Source: Taiwanofungus camphoratus (Eukaryota; Basidiomycota; Agaricomycetes; Polyporales; Taiwanofungaceae). From it: a stretch of 64,000 nt of DNA. The position numbers were made by a program, and so were the translations under genes. Below are positions 45,970 through 58,740 of the stretch, piece after piece; the first letter of the stretch is position 1; the number at the start of each line of letters is the position of its first letter. The notes under the pieces were generated by a model. The model was not told the DNA's origin and ran no database searches. It saw only the letters and a list, made by a program, of their open reading frames with translations. The stretch lies in assembly GCA_003999685.1 (NCBI GenBank), contig CP021225.1, positions 1,674,001 through 1,738,000 on the forward strand, given 5' to 3'.

Positions 45970-47212
45970 CTATCTTTTTCGAAAGATGCTACTTCTGTCC
46001 AATAGTTTGGGTCGAGCACAAGTTCCAAGTGGATTTGAGTGTCTTGCCGTGTTCTCCAAGATCCTTGCTCGCAATGATGAAACGGCACTCGCAGACGATG
46101 GTCCTTGACGGCCCGTTGTTCGCGCAGACAGGGCCTGTGGCGCCGTCAAGACCTTGGACCTACTGATAGGTACGATGTCAGTCTCCCGCACCAATTTTCT
46201 CCGTTTTGAATCGTCCTGCAAGCGTAATGCTTCACGCCCCTTGAGCCAATGCTCCCTCGCGTCCGCCCGGCTTTCTTCGCTTTCCTCGCTCAGCGAAAGC
46301 ACCTCCGGCAGTCCATACGTGCTTTTCAGCTTCTCATCCGACTCTTGCTTTTCCCTTTCGACTTTCTTCTCCTCGCGGAAGCGTTTGCGTGCCTTGAGTG
46401 AAAGGCTGTATGGATCGGCGCTGTAGTGATCCGATACAGTCTGCAGCGCCTCAAGGCGTGGAACTTGCACTTGATTCATGTAGTCTTGGGCAGCCGTAGA
46501 CTTCTCCAATGCAGCAAGGGGGTCAACAGGTCCTTCATTGGGATCCGTATCTAAATGTGTAGGAGATGAGACAACGCAGTGCGGTCGAGCGAAAGACCAA
46601 GCCTTACTGTGAATCGCAAAGCCTCCATTCTCTTCGGGGTCCCATTCTTCGTCTTTCTGCTTCGCTCCTGAAGTGACAACATATCTCGTATTCTATATCA
46701 TGTCGGTCAAGACGACAGAAATAACCATGACCGCGAATACCATACCTTGGGATCGGTTTGGATCTCAAACCACCCGTCACACAGGTGGCACTTACACCGG
46801 AAGGAGTAGATTGGAGTAGAATAGTAGTTTCCGATCTTCTTCTTCTCCGCGTTGTAACGTACACCCATACCAATGTGGTTGTTGCATGTTCCGCTATGGT
46901 CGCAAGTGAGCAGCAACTGCCGAGATGAGTAGTGAAGCACATACCACCAGATATTGAACGGCAACTCGAAGCGCACGATCAAGATTCCTTGGTCAATCTT
47001 GCGAGCTCTATCTCCAAGAGCATGTTTCCCTGTGTTATGACCATGTAAGCTGATGAAGTCGAATTCGGATGCAGTCAGGGCACACCTCTGTAAGCATTGA
47101 GACTCCCGTGTTTCTCTCCGTCGTAGTCGGGAGGATAGTACTTGTTAAATCCTGATCATGTCAGTTGTCAAAACTAACTTGACGGTATGCTACGGTAAAA
47201 CCAACCTTGCAT
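45970..47212 (-). CDS. CWC16-family splicing factor (YJU2B/CCDC130-like)
   Basis: Spliceosome-associated protein of the Yju2/CCDC130 family. Start ATG at 47212 with a two-codon first exon. The joined start reads MQGFNKYYPPDYDGEKHGSL, then RARKIDQGILIVRFELPFNI. The zinc-binding cysteines follow as WCGTCNNHIGMGVRYNAEKK and IYSFRCKCHLCDGWFEIQTD, both hallmarks of the family. Next come TRYVVTSGAKQKDEEWDPEE and a charged helical part with SLSLKARKRFREEKKVEREK. The last ~100 residues are disordered and basic. FRCKCHLC and the GFNKYYPPD start favour the CCDC130 branch over Yju2 itself. Confidence 0.92.
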
Positions 47213-47320
47213 GTCGTACCAACGACGCCTTCTAGCTGCTCAAGTACGCCCAGTGTTCAGTATGGTGTAAACGAAACTGAGAGGATTATGTAATGCCATA
47301 GGTGTCCCAAGAAAAAACGA

Positions 47321-47402
47321 TGACCACCGCAGGGGTCGAACCTGCAATCTCCTGATTACAAATACATCGTAGTCAGACGCGATGCCATTTCGCCAGGCGG
47401 CC
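47321..47402 (-). tRNA. tRNA-Arg(ACG) with an intron
   Basis: On the minus strand the acceptor strand GGCCGCC pairs with GGTGGTC (G-U pairs included), followed by discriminator A at 47321. The T arm is GCAGG-TTCGACC-CCTGC. The anticodon stem TCTGA pairs with TCAGG, and the loop begins CTACGA, giving anticodon ACG (read as ICG after editing). Roughly ten extra bases follow the position after the anticodon, the standard tRNA intron site. A T6 run lies about 4 nt downstream on the minus strand (complement of 47312-47317), a good Pol III terminator. Confidence 0.88.
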
Positions 47403-47610
47403 AATACAGAAAGGTAGTACTGATTATATATATAATTGTTATTAGTCAAGATTCGGAGTTATCCAACAACTTGGTTCTCGCGCGTTCATGAACCTTATTT
47501 TTTCGTCACTATCAACAATACCTTGCCCTAGGTCTGTTGTAGCTAGCTATTCAAATAATCTTTGCTAAAGCTTGTTTACAGTCACCTTCTGACTCTCCAG
47601 CAAGTACAGG

Positions 47611-48157
47611 ATGAGTTACGTCGCTAAGGGTGAAAAAGAATACGACGCTACCGGCGCTCCAGTGCCTGCTGCAAAAATTCACAAGATCCGCATTACGCTG
47701 ACGAGCAGCAATGTCAGGAACTTGGAGAAATGTGCGTTACTTCTGTGTTTCGTTCACGTTGTATTCATGCTCAAGTTAAGTGAAACGCAGTCTCTGCTGA
47801 CTTGATAAACCGAGCAAAGGACAAGCAACTGCGTGTCAAGGGCCCTGTTCGCCTTCCGACAAAGGTCCTTAAAATCACCACCCGCAAGACTGTGAGTCTA
47901 TTGCTATTGTCTGGCGCGATTAGAGGACTAATCCTCTATTCAAACAGCCTTGCGGTGAGGGTTCGAAGACTTGGGACCGTTACGAGCTGAAGATCCACAA
48001 ACGTCTTATTGACCTTCATTCCTCCAGTGAAATAGTCAAGCAGATTGTAGGTGATGTTTTTTTTTGTCCCAGTGGTCAACTTTCTGACTGGGTGGTATGA
48101 CAGACGAGTATTAGCTTGGAGCCTGGTGTCGAAGTTGAGGTCACCATCTCCGCTTAG
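47611..48157 (+). CDS. RPS20: 40S ribosomal protein uS10 (S20)
   Basis: Small-subunit ribosomal protein. Start ATG at 47611 ([20 protein letters not shown]). Exons join to give [60 protein letters not shown] and [20 protein letters not shown]. It ends VTISA before TAG at 48155-48157. All are strictly conserved uS10 segments; length is about 119 residues, as expected. Four exons, including a frame restored across introns inside the Phe codon after NLEK. A short T/C-rich stretch lies just upstream of the start, as is usual for ribosomal protein genes. Confidence 0.97.
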
Positions 48158-48473
48158 AGTCCGATTATGACGATATATCAGTGACTTCTATGATGTACTA
48201 TGCATATGCTGCCACATCGTATCATACGAAGCATTGTCGACTGAATTTAGCTGAATGTACGACACAGTATCACAGTTGTATGTGTGGTTGGTACAGGGCC
48301 TTAGGGTCTTCGGAGTGATTTCGAATTAGTGACACAGTAATAAGCATTACTGTAACAGGTAGTACAATATTGCAATACATACATCGTCAGCGATATTCTT
48401 GGGTATATGGCAAACATGGACATGGTCCAGCCGTCGGCGAAGGTGGACCACGTTGGGTATTTGACAATTCAGT
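48158..48473. other. Convergent intergenic region
   Basis: Between the stop codons of RPS20 (plus) and the 5-phosphatase (minus). It holds 3' UTRs. Nothing else recognised. Confidence 0.5.
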
Positions 48474-51400
48474 CTAAAGGTAGAGGGCGTATGACCCAAT
48501 TACCGGCCGATGGTCACTTCGACCTTCGAGACGACGCATCGCCCGGTCGCCCAATGTGTCATATCCGAGACAAACCACGTCCCCTCGCCGAGGCTGACGT
48601 CCTCGGTGTAGTTCAGGTGTATCGTCGAGTACGACGGTTGCCGGTACTGAAGCATCACGGTGGAGGAAAGGCAGAAAACCGCGCCAACGGGAGGAAGGAG
48701 GAGCTTGTGAAGGAGCGGTTAATGAGAGTGACGTCGAAGTTTGCGGTGAAGTATTCTGCTCTGCAGATCCATCTGGGTTGCACCAGTTAATGGGTACTAC
48801 AGGTGGCATGGTTTGTGCGTGGATCAAAGGCACGGGGGATGATATAGAACGGGTACGAGAGCTAGGTCGTATTTCGGTCATTTCCGCATTGCGAAACGTT
48901 GTCTGAATTGAAGGAAGTTGGTCGCCGAGTGAGTCAATCGACTTCGTGTGGGACATTCGTGAAGGCGAACGAAAAGGGTGGTTCCACGAAGTTGAGGGAA
49001 TTTGGAGGCCATGCCCCTCTTCAAAATCAGCACCAGCAGTCGATAGATAATGTTCGTCTCCTCCACCTGTCTGGACCATTTCCACCGACGTTGCTGAGTT
49101 GTATGAGTTCTTTCGACTTCGCGCAGACAACGGACGCAAGGCGTGGAAGATGTTGCTTATACGAATACGAGATGAATGAACTGGTCTGTGATCTTCATCA
49201 CCCGGGTCTGAATCTGGCTGAACCGTCGACTTCCAAAGGATGCGATCACACCTGAAGGGAAGAATCAGCACAAAAAAGCTAGACCCGTTGCGCTGGCACC
49301 AACCAGCTGGGTACACGCTGTTTATGAGAGGAATCATATACCCCCTTATATTCTGGTTTCATGTCGTGTTTTGGCACAGAACCGAGGAGCTCATTTGAGC
49401 TGGTGTTCTCCACAAGATACGACGCCCCTTGATTACGAGCATGGCCGAGCTCGAGAGCTGAGACACTGACAGCTCTTCCACTGTTAACAGATGATGGAGC
49501 CTTTGGCCATTCTTTATCTCCCGCATCCGGAATAGGCACCGATGCCGGCCGCTGTGCTAGGCCATTCTTCAATTTCTTCCATTTATGTCCGGGAGTGCCA
49601 GGTGTTGAAGTGGATAGTAACGAGACCCACTTTGCCTTCGCCTTTTGGACCGCTGCGGCCGTCCACATCTTACGGACGATGTTGCTCGTATGGGGTCGGG
49701 TTGCCAACGAGTGTATGGATAGGTCTTTATCCTCAACCTCGCGAGTAGGATCCCCATCCACAGTGTACCTTGAGCGGCCGGACGTCCACATTGATGAAGC
49801 TAGTGATGATGCATCTACGTCGCAATCGTCTTCGGCAGCAGCATCTTCATCATAAATTGGCTCCTGGTCCTTCTCTTGGATTTCAGGAAGAGGTCTCTCA
49901 TTTTCCAAACCATCCAGTATCGGTGTGGATGCATCTTTCTTGGAGTATCGGCGTTTAGAACGCTTGATTGTGCGTAGAACGTCATATTTGAAGGTTGGGG
50001 GGAAAGTAATAGGGGCTTCCTTAAAACCGACGAACGCCTCTCCACTTGCCATGACGTTGCGCAATTGATCAAAGGCAAGAGCCTGGGCATATTCTAAAGA
50101 CCAAAGGGTCAGTCACACAAACGCGTTGACAACGAGACCAACATTGATACCTTTCCGAGAGATCAGCCAGTCTGCATGAAGACGAGTAACATCCAACCTG
50201 AAGTTGAGATCACCAAATATAAAAGTATGGTCGAATCGATCAGTGATATCTTGAGCAAACATACAATTAGTTCCTTGACTGCGGAAAAAGTACAAATTCC
50301 AACCTTCCGCCATACAACGCGAATCTGCATGATTCAGAAAGTCATCGACGCTGAGTTCAGCCTATACAATACTCAGTAATGCAGCTAATTCGTCAGGAGA
50401 AGTTGTTTCATTCCAACCTTAATCTTATTAAAGTCGGCCACTCGATGATGAACTTTATCTCCATGAGCTAAGGCAAGAAGAAGCGTAAGAGTATACCGAA
50501 GACAGCAGAATATGCCGCACCTGCCAAATGAGCGTTGATGAACAGTAGGGTTGTGCCGTCAATGTTCACACTGACTCCGACACCACCTTTGTTGCCGACT
50601 CTCCCGCCTATGAGGCCTGTGGTAACGACAGACTTCGATGTCCCTGTGAGCGTCAAACGAATTTCAGTGAAGGCCTTAAGGCTATGAATGCGTAATGCTA
50701 CCTCGCACAAGATGTTTGACGTCTCGATTGACATATACCGCGAGATATAGACCCATCATCCGCTCCTTCACCAATAGTTCATAGGGGCCTGCCCTCGATT
50801 TCTGCGGACTGGTCTTACTACAGGAGCCCGCTTCTGAAGAATTCGGATTCAACAAGTCTGGATCTGAAGCTGTTACATTTGCCATCTCAGGATGTACCCC
50901 ACCATTAAGATTGGTATAAAAGTTGTTGATGTACCAATCTTCTAACATCGACGACCATCCGTGAGGTGGATGATGAATGCTATCATGTAGCGAACTAGCG
51001 TCATTCTCATGGCTTCTGCAGTAAGAGTCGCCTGGGTTTCGACTGGGAGATGACTGATCCATATACACTTGTTTTTGGTCCAAGGCTTTGTCGCCCTGGT
51101 GGCCATCTCGCGGTCGTCGTCGCGATCTGGATCGATGGTGATCTTTCCCCCCGTGATCGCTCTCTTTCTCCTTGTCCTTGTCCTTGCTCTTATCACGGTC
51201 TTTGTCTTTAAGCTTGAACCCCGCCCCAAGAGCCCTCGGGATTCCTGGAAAGTCAATCAGCTTTATTGAACAGAAACGCTTGTGTTCGATGAATACCCGA
51301 CATGCTTGGGCATTCCTGGCCCGCACTAGGGAAAGATTAAGTTCAGCGGTATGTACGAGCATTAAACTACAGATTGCCTCACTTACACTATTACTATATG

Positions 51401-51966
51401 ATATGGGTGACTCGTGTTGACAGGTAAGGTAGTCAATTCTGACTTTCCTCCATCGGAAGTTGAAGCCCCTTCGACTGGGGGTATAGGTCCCAATAATTCT
51501 TCCAGGTCACCCTTGTGAGATCAACCGCAAACAGTAAGACATAGTCATCTAGACTAAGAAGTAAAGCCATTACTTTCGGCAAGGAGTCATGCATATTCCA
51601 CGTCAATATTCTGATCTTGAGGAACCGGGGCAGTACATCGCTTGCCAGCAGCGAAGTCAAATTTCCTTCGACATGAGGCGAACGCCCGAGCAGACTTGCA
51701 TCATTCGGTAACCCCGCAGAGGCCCCGGGAAACAGCGCCTGAAGACGTGCAATGACATTGGTATGCCCTACCGAAATCCGAACATGTGGATTGAGCTTAA
51801 ATAGGTGACAGATCGAGACAAAGGCTTTATTAAGTCTGGACAGACCTGTTCTGGAGTGGCGTGGGCCAGACTCTCTGGAGCCTGGAGGATCAGGAGCGAG
51901 ATGAACATTATCTGACTTGAGAGTTTTGGGCATAGAATGCGAAGGACGTTTCGTGGCCGTATGCAT
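48474..51966 (-). CDS. Inositol polyphosphate 5-phosphatase
   Basis: Removes the 5-phosphate from phosphoinositides or inositol phosphates at cytosolic membranes. Start ATG at 51966 (MHTATKRPSHSMPKTLKSDN). The catalytic IPPc domain opens with RILTWNMHDSLPKGDLEELL and VAGQECPSMSGIPRALGAG, a segment built across two introns. A Lys/Asp-rich insert and a linker come next, then ERMMGLYLAVYVNRDVKHLV, the NKGGVG motif in GGRVGNKGGVGVSV, and the Mg/phosphate motif FIFGDLNFRLD. The segment ITFPPTFKYDVLRT follows, then an unusually long insert of about 200 residues. The domain closes with VPSWCDRILWK and, ~190 residues later, SDHRPVIGSYALYL. The motifs FGDLNFR, PSWCDRIL and SDHRPV are intact. No SAC domain or Rho-GAP was seen, so it is not a synaptojanin or OCRL orthologue. 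Confidence 0.9.
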
Positions 51967-52332
51967 ATCTTATACTGGCAGAGTAAAGAGAGAAACAAAA
52001 GTGTAACAGCAACATAACATGACACAGAGACGGCAGCGTTGGTCCCAACGGATCGCGTCGCAATGTAGCGTCGTCGTTAGATTTGGAGCGGGTGGATAGA
52101 GAGAGACGTTTGGGTACAGACAAGTCTTGAGTGCCTGGCAGGACATTTCAAGTCACGGGGCCCCCCCGCGGACGCGCAGACGCGTCGAATCGTCCAGTCA
52201 CCTGCAGTTTCGACTCGGTACGCCGGCCACCAACAATCCAACCTTACTTTCCGCCACAATCTTCTCCCACCGTCTACATCGTTTTCAGGTTGAGGCCGTT
52301 CGCTTATTTACAGCCACTACTGTCGAGCTGCT
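51967..52332. promoter_or_regulatory. Divergent promoter region of the 5-phosphatase and FG nucleoporin genes
   Basis: 366 bp separate two outward-facing start codons. Both 5' UTRs and promoters must lie here. A C/G-rich stretch (CCCCCCCGCGGACGCG, near 52,160-52,178) stands out, but no named binding site can be assigned. Confidence 0.5.
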
Positions 52333-55300
52333 ATGAACGCAAATGTGACCCAATTGCAGGCGCCCCAGCCTCAGACTGAATTGCAGCATGTTTCGAGAGA
52401 GGCCGAGGAGAAGGGTGCAGACGTATGTGATTTCCCTCTATCAACTTACCAGTTGTGACTGACTCATGCTCGCGATAGTTCCTCGTTTTACGACTGCTCA
52501 ATAAGCGAGGTCGTGTGAGACTTTCGCCAGAGTTCATCGACCTTGAAGCTCTCCCAGGACAAGGACGACTGTTTGCGGTCGCAAACTCAAAAGGTTTCTT
52601 TGCTGCTGCAACTCGAAATGCTGAGTCCAGACATGGTGTGTGCTGATCACGTACACATTGCCTATTGATTCTAAATTTTCACTCAAGAGCTCATCTTTTC
52701 CCCGTTGTTCGCCTTGCGTTCGGCCTTTGCGTCTACACCTACTGATGGAGGCGAGATTGAGTTCCAACCACAGCGACGGATATCACTATTAGGTGTTCCT
52801 AACATTCTCACATTTGCGGACAACGAGACCCGCCTGCTCGTTGCCCTCACGAATGGTTCAATTATGGTCTTTGACACCTTAGGTTTGTTGACGGTGGATG
52901 TCCCAAGCCCTTTGTACACATTTTCGTCCAGTGAGGGCGTACCAATCCGACAGATGTTTCCAAATCCCGGAGATATGCCAGAACTGATTGCAGTTTTGCG
53001 CGGTAATCACGACAGTGACGCATTTCTTCCCGTCGAGATCTTGGATGTTCGTAACATGCAGTCGATAGGTGGCTGGCGAGGTGGCGGTACGCCGGCTTCT
53101 AGTCCCACTACCTGTGCGTGTTTTGTTTTTGTTTCCAATACCGAGCTGCTCTGATGCTTTGTACAGTGGCTTGGTCTCCGAAAGGCAAGCAATTAGCGCT
53201 GGGCCTCCAAAATGGTGAGATCGTCACCTTCAGTCCCACTGAAACCTCTGCCATCAAGAGCATTGTTCCTCAACCGCGGTCCCTTAGTGACGAGGGCGTC
53301 ATTTCCGCTACATGGCTTTCCAATTCCGAATTTTATGCTATATATACTACTCCTGGAAACCCTACGTCAGATGTTGAACAGAGCCATTTCATCGTCACCT
53401 TGGATTCCAAGACCAATACGGCCGCAGATGTCAAGTTCAACTCACCATATGTCCCTTTCCCTGGGCTTCGCCCTCCTGGTTCGTTTGTCACCGTCCTGCG
53501 GAATTGGGCTTCTGCACGTTGTCTTGTCTTCATTGGAGACAGTACTTCGTCAGATATAGGCCTAATTGGAAGTCTAGCAGACACCCACGCATCTCTTCAT
53601 GAGACATGGTACAACTTATCATTGGAGGAAACATCGACTCCTACTGTACCTTTGGACAGAGACATGAATGACACCGTTTTGTTGGCTCTGGAATTGGATT
53701 TGACTGCGAAGGAAACTTATCATTATACCAGTGCATCGGGTGAAGAATCGGATGTTCCTCCTCCTCCAGTCCTATACGCATATGCAAGTGATGGTACGGT
53801 CGTTGGCTGGCAAGTGATTCACACGCAGGGAATACCTTACCCTGGGATGGTCGCTGCATCTACATCTGCTCCAGTGGCACGTAACGGCGAGTCTATTGCC
53901 CCCCAATCTGCGTCTGTTTCACCCACGTCGAGCGCGCGTGATGCCCCTTCCCCTTTTGTGCAATCTTCAGGCTCGATATTCTCTCAAACGGCTTCAACGA
54001 CTACTATGCCCTTCAGCGCTGTATTTGGTACGTCTACTATGGGGTCTGCGCTGGGCGCAGGGCCCTCCCAAAAGAGTGCCGGATTTGGGGCATTTTCCGG
54101 TGATGCGCTGAAATTTGGTCAGACCGGATTCGCGTTCGGAACCAATCAGAATCCGAAGACGATGTCTGATACTGCAGAGCGATCTCCTGTATCTCCTATC
54201 ACAGAGGACGCCATGGCATCCGACACTGACGCTGATACCGACCTTGGCGGTCTATCTTTAGGTGGAGATAACTCTGTAAGGGACCAGACAAAAACGGGAG
54301 CCATCTCTATGTTCGGACAATTTTCATCGGTAACGTCTTCCTCCGCACCCAATTGTGGTACTGGTCCATCTGTATCTGCACCAGGGGCTACAAGTGCATT
54401 GGGGTCCAGTGACATTAGGCCTGCGCGGGGATTTGGCGCTTTCGCTAACCAGGGGTTTTCTGCCTTTGGCACAGACGCGTCATCAGGCACTTCTGCCTCG
54501 TTTGGGTCCACTGATGCCCATGTCTCAGAAGCGAAGAGTTCTGTTGCAACCACACAGTCTAGCTCTTCTCCACAACTAGCTTTTGGAAAACCTGCAGCAG
54601 GGTTCGGACAGCCATCTTTTGGACAGCCATCATTAGGACAGCCGGTGTTTGGGAAATCGGCTTTCGGACAGTCAACGTTCGGACAACCAGCGTTCGGACA
54701 GCCAGCGTTTCGACAGTCGGCATTTGGGCAACCGGCTTTTGGTCAGACCACATTCGGAGCGCAAAGTCTCGGAAAACCTGCAGCTAACGATGCATCGCTT
54801 CTGTCCAGGACTAGTAGTCCTGGTGCTAGTAGTGGAAGTGGGTTTGGTGCATTTGCCCAAGCCGGGCCAGTTACGTTTGGGACTGCGCTGTCGAAAGCGG
54901 GTGGATCACCGGGGTGGTTGTCCACAGCAAATGATAACACGGCCGCGAAGGACAAGGATGACAGACAACCGTCAAAGTCCGCTTCTGGAGGGGATAACAC
55001 TACCTCTACTTTGTCTGCTGAGCCGTCTGGTCAGCTCGCAGTTACTTCCTCTTCTTGGGCACCCGCAGGAAATACTCATCTTACTCCTGCCTCTGAGATT
55101 CCAAGTCCTTCTGATGGCTCCCCCGCCTCGAGTTCAGTCTCATCACCGTTCAACAATAGCTCGTCGACAGGATCTGGAGCTTTTGGTTCACTTACGACGT
55201 CACCTTTCGGATTCGGAAAGCTCAACGCAGGCTTTGGCGCATTCAGTCGCAGCGACACTACTTCATCGCCTTTTTTCAGAGCGTCAACGCCTCCGGAACG

Positions 55301-58300
55301 TTCTTCGCTACCTTCACCTGCCCTTGCCTCAATCCCGGCGCCGACTACCACAATCCCGAAATCAGAGTCGACAAGGCCCGTTTTTGGTTCAACTTCGATG
55401 TTAGGCCAAACGAAGTCCGGACCGTTCGGAAAGGCAAGTCCTGTACCGTCCACTGATGTATCATCGTTAGCTCCTGGAGGTGGATTTGCTGCCTTTAGTG
55501 GTGCATCCGCTGGGTTTGGTGCGGCTTCGGCTGCAGGAAAGTCTTTCGGAGATCTATTACGACAAAGTTCAGATGTTGAGGATCAACCGAAAGTTCAGAA
55601 GTCAGTTTTTAGTAAACCGTCGGATGGCACTCCATCTCGACTAGCGGCGAAATCCTCCACATATGGGGACAGTGAGAAGCCACAGGAATCGGCTCATGTA
55701 TTCTCGGTTTTTACCAAAGATTCAACCTCTCAAGGTGTGTTGCTATCTAATCGACAGCTGAACTCAGGCAACTTACAGTATGTGATAGGCTCATCTCATG
55801 ATAAAGAGATCGGAAGTCCTTCGACGGCTTCATCGCCCGTCAGGGTCTCTGAGCCAGCATCACATGAGGACGAAGACATCGCGCCTAGCGATGATCATGC
55901 AGAGGTTGAGGTAGAAGATGATACAGCTTTCTTGTCGGACTCTTTCTCAGAGGAATCTGGGAGTGAATCTGCGGAAGAGACACCTGTTGAAGACAATTTG
56001 TCCCTGTCCGTTCCACCCGCAAGTTATTCCACAATTCCAAAACATGGCTCGCCTATCAGCCTTACATCGTTGAATATAGCCTCAACGACATCTTTGGATC
56101 AACCAGATAAAGCAAAGGTCAGAGAAGGTAGTACAACTCCTCCCGGTTCTCCTGTCAAGTTACCGTCGCCTCCTGTGTCTCATCCATCTACGCCAACATC
56201 TGTCCCAGTTTCACATTCCTCTTCAGCTTCTCCTCTTGGTCTAGGCTTGGGTAGGCCATCAACTCGTCCCGCTCGTAGTTCACCCTTGGCTAGCGCACCA
56301 ATTAACGGCGATGATGAAGGCACGGATGAAGATGCTCCTAGGCCTTCGACTGCAGAGACATCTGGGCCAATAACTTTGGTTGTCAAGCCTGGACAATCAG
56401 ATGACAGTCAGACTCGTCCTCGTTTCGATGTAGACGCCCAGATAGAAGAGTCAGCGAAACGGCCAAGACCCAAGACACCACCCATTCTCTTCGGAACACC
56501 ACCACTTCCCATAGCAAAACCATTTTCTCTGACCACTCCTGGAACATCCTCAACTTCGGATGTAACGAAACCTGTGTCCCCTGTACCTCTTGCCTCGGTA
56601 TCAGGTCCCAGAACGGTGGCAGCTCCTGGTCCTGGTAATGCACCCCTACCCACTTTAGCAGTGGCAGCATCCCCCATTCAGGATACATCCCTTGGCATAG
56701 ACGCATCATCCTCAGATAGCATTGACACCGATACTCTACGAAGGGGGCGAGGATCCATGACCGTCCCTTCACAGCCGCCATTTTTACTTTCCGATACTTT
56801 ACCGAAGTCAAGGACATCGGTATTGGCTACGTCTGTTTCGTCTGCTTCGTCTAGCGGAGTTCCTCGATTTCCGTCGCCAGTCTCGTTGGATAGCAGGAAG
56901 CCGACATCGTCCCTTTCCCCACCTACAATATCATGTACGTTTACCTCTTCATCAAATTCGATCTCTTGCATGCTTATCAGCTTGTTTACATACCAGTCGT
57001 TACAGATACCTCAAGATCAGTACAATCGTCGGATACTTCCAATCAAGCTTCAGCAGAGGGCATGCAAGCGGAGTGTGCTTCCCTGTTCCACACTCTGACC
57101 AAGGAATTGGAAGAGGTAAGTCTTTCGTGTATTATTTTTCTCATCAGGCCTGACTCGAAGAGAGCAGCTACGTGTGTTAGCTCACGACGCAGGCAGAAGA
57201 AGTGAAATTATGTCTAAGTCCAGCACTGATCTTCGTACAAGCGCGGATCTGAGCGATTCTAGCAAGTGGGTCGTAGCTGACGTCGTGCAGTTTGGGCATA
57301 CCATGCGCCCAATACCAAAAGAGATCGAAGAGTTGGAGCACCAGAAGACTGGTTACATATCAGAGATCCAAGATCTAGAGAGCAGCATGCTGAAAGGCAC
57401 GTGCTTTTTGGTCTTCAGTTGGCGGCGGTTATGATCTAATGTTTACCATTTAGCCACCACCCGCAAGCAGGAGATCGTTCGGTTTAGCAAGGCTTCGAAG
57501 GATGTAGAGTTTGCTAGAATGCTGAAGGCAAGGACGTTGGGTCCAGAGCATCTTGAGACCCAGAGCCAACTGCGAAGAGATATCAGGGTATGCAGCGCTT
57601 CTTATTCCTGTTCCCTCTACTCGAGTCACTTATGATGCGACTTAGGTCTTGCGCGACAGAGTACAGCAACTCGAGGATCACATAGGAGCAGCAAAAAAGA
57701 GACTTACTCAATTGAAAACGGGGAAAACCTCAATGAAGTAAGTTCTTCTGAACGTGCTTCTTTGACCCTCGCTTGACATTGAATGCTATAGGGCGCCATC
57801 TTTGAGCACGATCAATCGAATCTACCGCAACATTGACGTCGCCATTGAACAGCAAGAAGATAGCGTAGCTCAGCTGACTGCTCGGGCGGAGGGATTGAAA
57901 TTGGACAGGGTACAGAAGATGCGTGCATGGGATCGAGGAGTACCGAACAAAAGGAATATACGCCTATCTGAAGTGACGCCAAGTGTTGCGATGTCCACGG
58001 CTGCTGCTCTGAATGCAGAGATGTCCGCGCACAAGCTGAAACGCGCGCTGCTGAAGACGCGCAAGGAACCATTACTGAATACTCAGGCAATTTCTGCGCC
58101 GTCGCCATCTCACAGCCGCAGCGTCTTCCGCTCACCAGTGAGGGCCGGGATGGCCGCTTCAAGCCCACTATATCCTCCGAGTTTCGAGAGTATATCGACG
58201 GCTATGGCCAGAGGTGATGGAATGAAAACTGGAAGGTTGAATTCTTCCTCTGACTCTGAAGGCTCGATCTCATCATCATCTGGGATCGGGTCAAGACGCC

Positions 58301-58518
58301 GCTCAACGAGTACTAACAGACACCATGCCCCACCGGTTCAGATGAAGAAGACCCCTTCAAATGTGACACCATCCCCGTCAAAATTTAGCTGGGGCCCGCT
58401 ACCGGGTGTCACGCCGATGAAAACTCTGCCCGCGGATGTGAGGAAGAAAAGCCCTTCGGCCAGTTCCCCGTCTCTCTCGAGTTCCTGGGTGATGGACGGA
58501 TTTGGAAAACAAATGTAA
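52333..58518 (+). CDS. FG-repeat nucleoporin of the Nup159/Nup214 type
   Basis: Component of the cytoplasmic face of the nuclear pore that binds the mRNA-export helicase Dbp5. Start ATG at 52333. The N-terminal ~450 residues look like the beta-propeller: FLVLRLLNKRGRVRLSPEFI, NILTFADNETRLLVALTNGS, VAWSPKGKQLALGLQNGEIV and LVFIGDSTSSDIGLIGSLAD. A long FG domain follows (54,000-55,600), with FG, FGQP and GFGAF units. Then come acidic and Ser/Pro-rich stretches. The C-terminal region after 57,000 is helical (LFHTLTKELEE, EIEELEHQKTGYISEIQDLE, RVQQLEDHIGAAKKRLTQLK) and fits the coiled-coil part that anchors Nup159/214 to the Nup82 complex. Total length is roughly 1,850-1,950 residues. It is called by domain order. 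Confidence 0.88.
54596..54775 (+). repeat. Tandem FGQP-coding repeats in the nucleoporin gene
   Basis: About a dozen imperfect 15-bp units coding FGQP/FGKS/FGQS with a changing following pair (for example QPSFGQPSLGQPVFGKSAFG). Tandem expansion by unequal exchange is the likely origin. It makes FG motifs spaced five residues apart, denser than elsewhere in the protein. Confidence 0.85.
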
Positions 58519-58740
58519 GCCACCAGGAGTGTAAAACTGTGGGACGGGCGGGTCTGATATGACAGTTTCTGATCATTTTGATTTGTTGTATTGTACATCA
58601 TCTATTTGTTTTGTTTGTGATATCTTTGGTGTCAGTCTCGTTTTGCGATGCATGGTTGTCCTCTTTCCGCTCGAACGGATTGTAGATGATAGACTCGAGG
58701 TGTGCAAGAGCCGCCTAGGCAGATAAGAGCAAACAATGGT

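Noticed and set aside
48407-48790. Plus-strand open frame of 127 codons
   Set aside because: Antisense to the last exon of the 5-phosphatase, whose SDHRPV motif is unambiguous.
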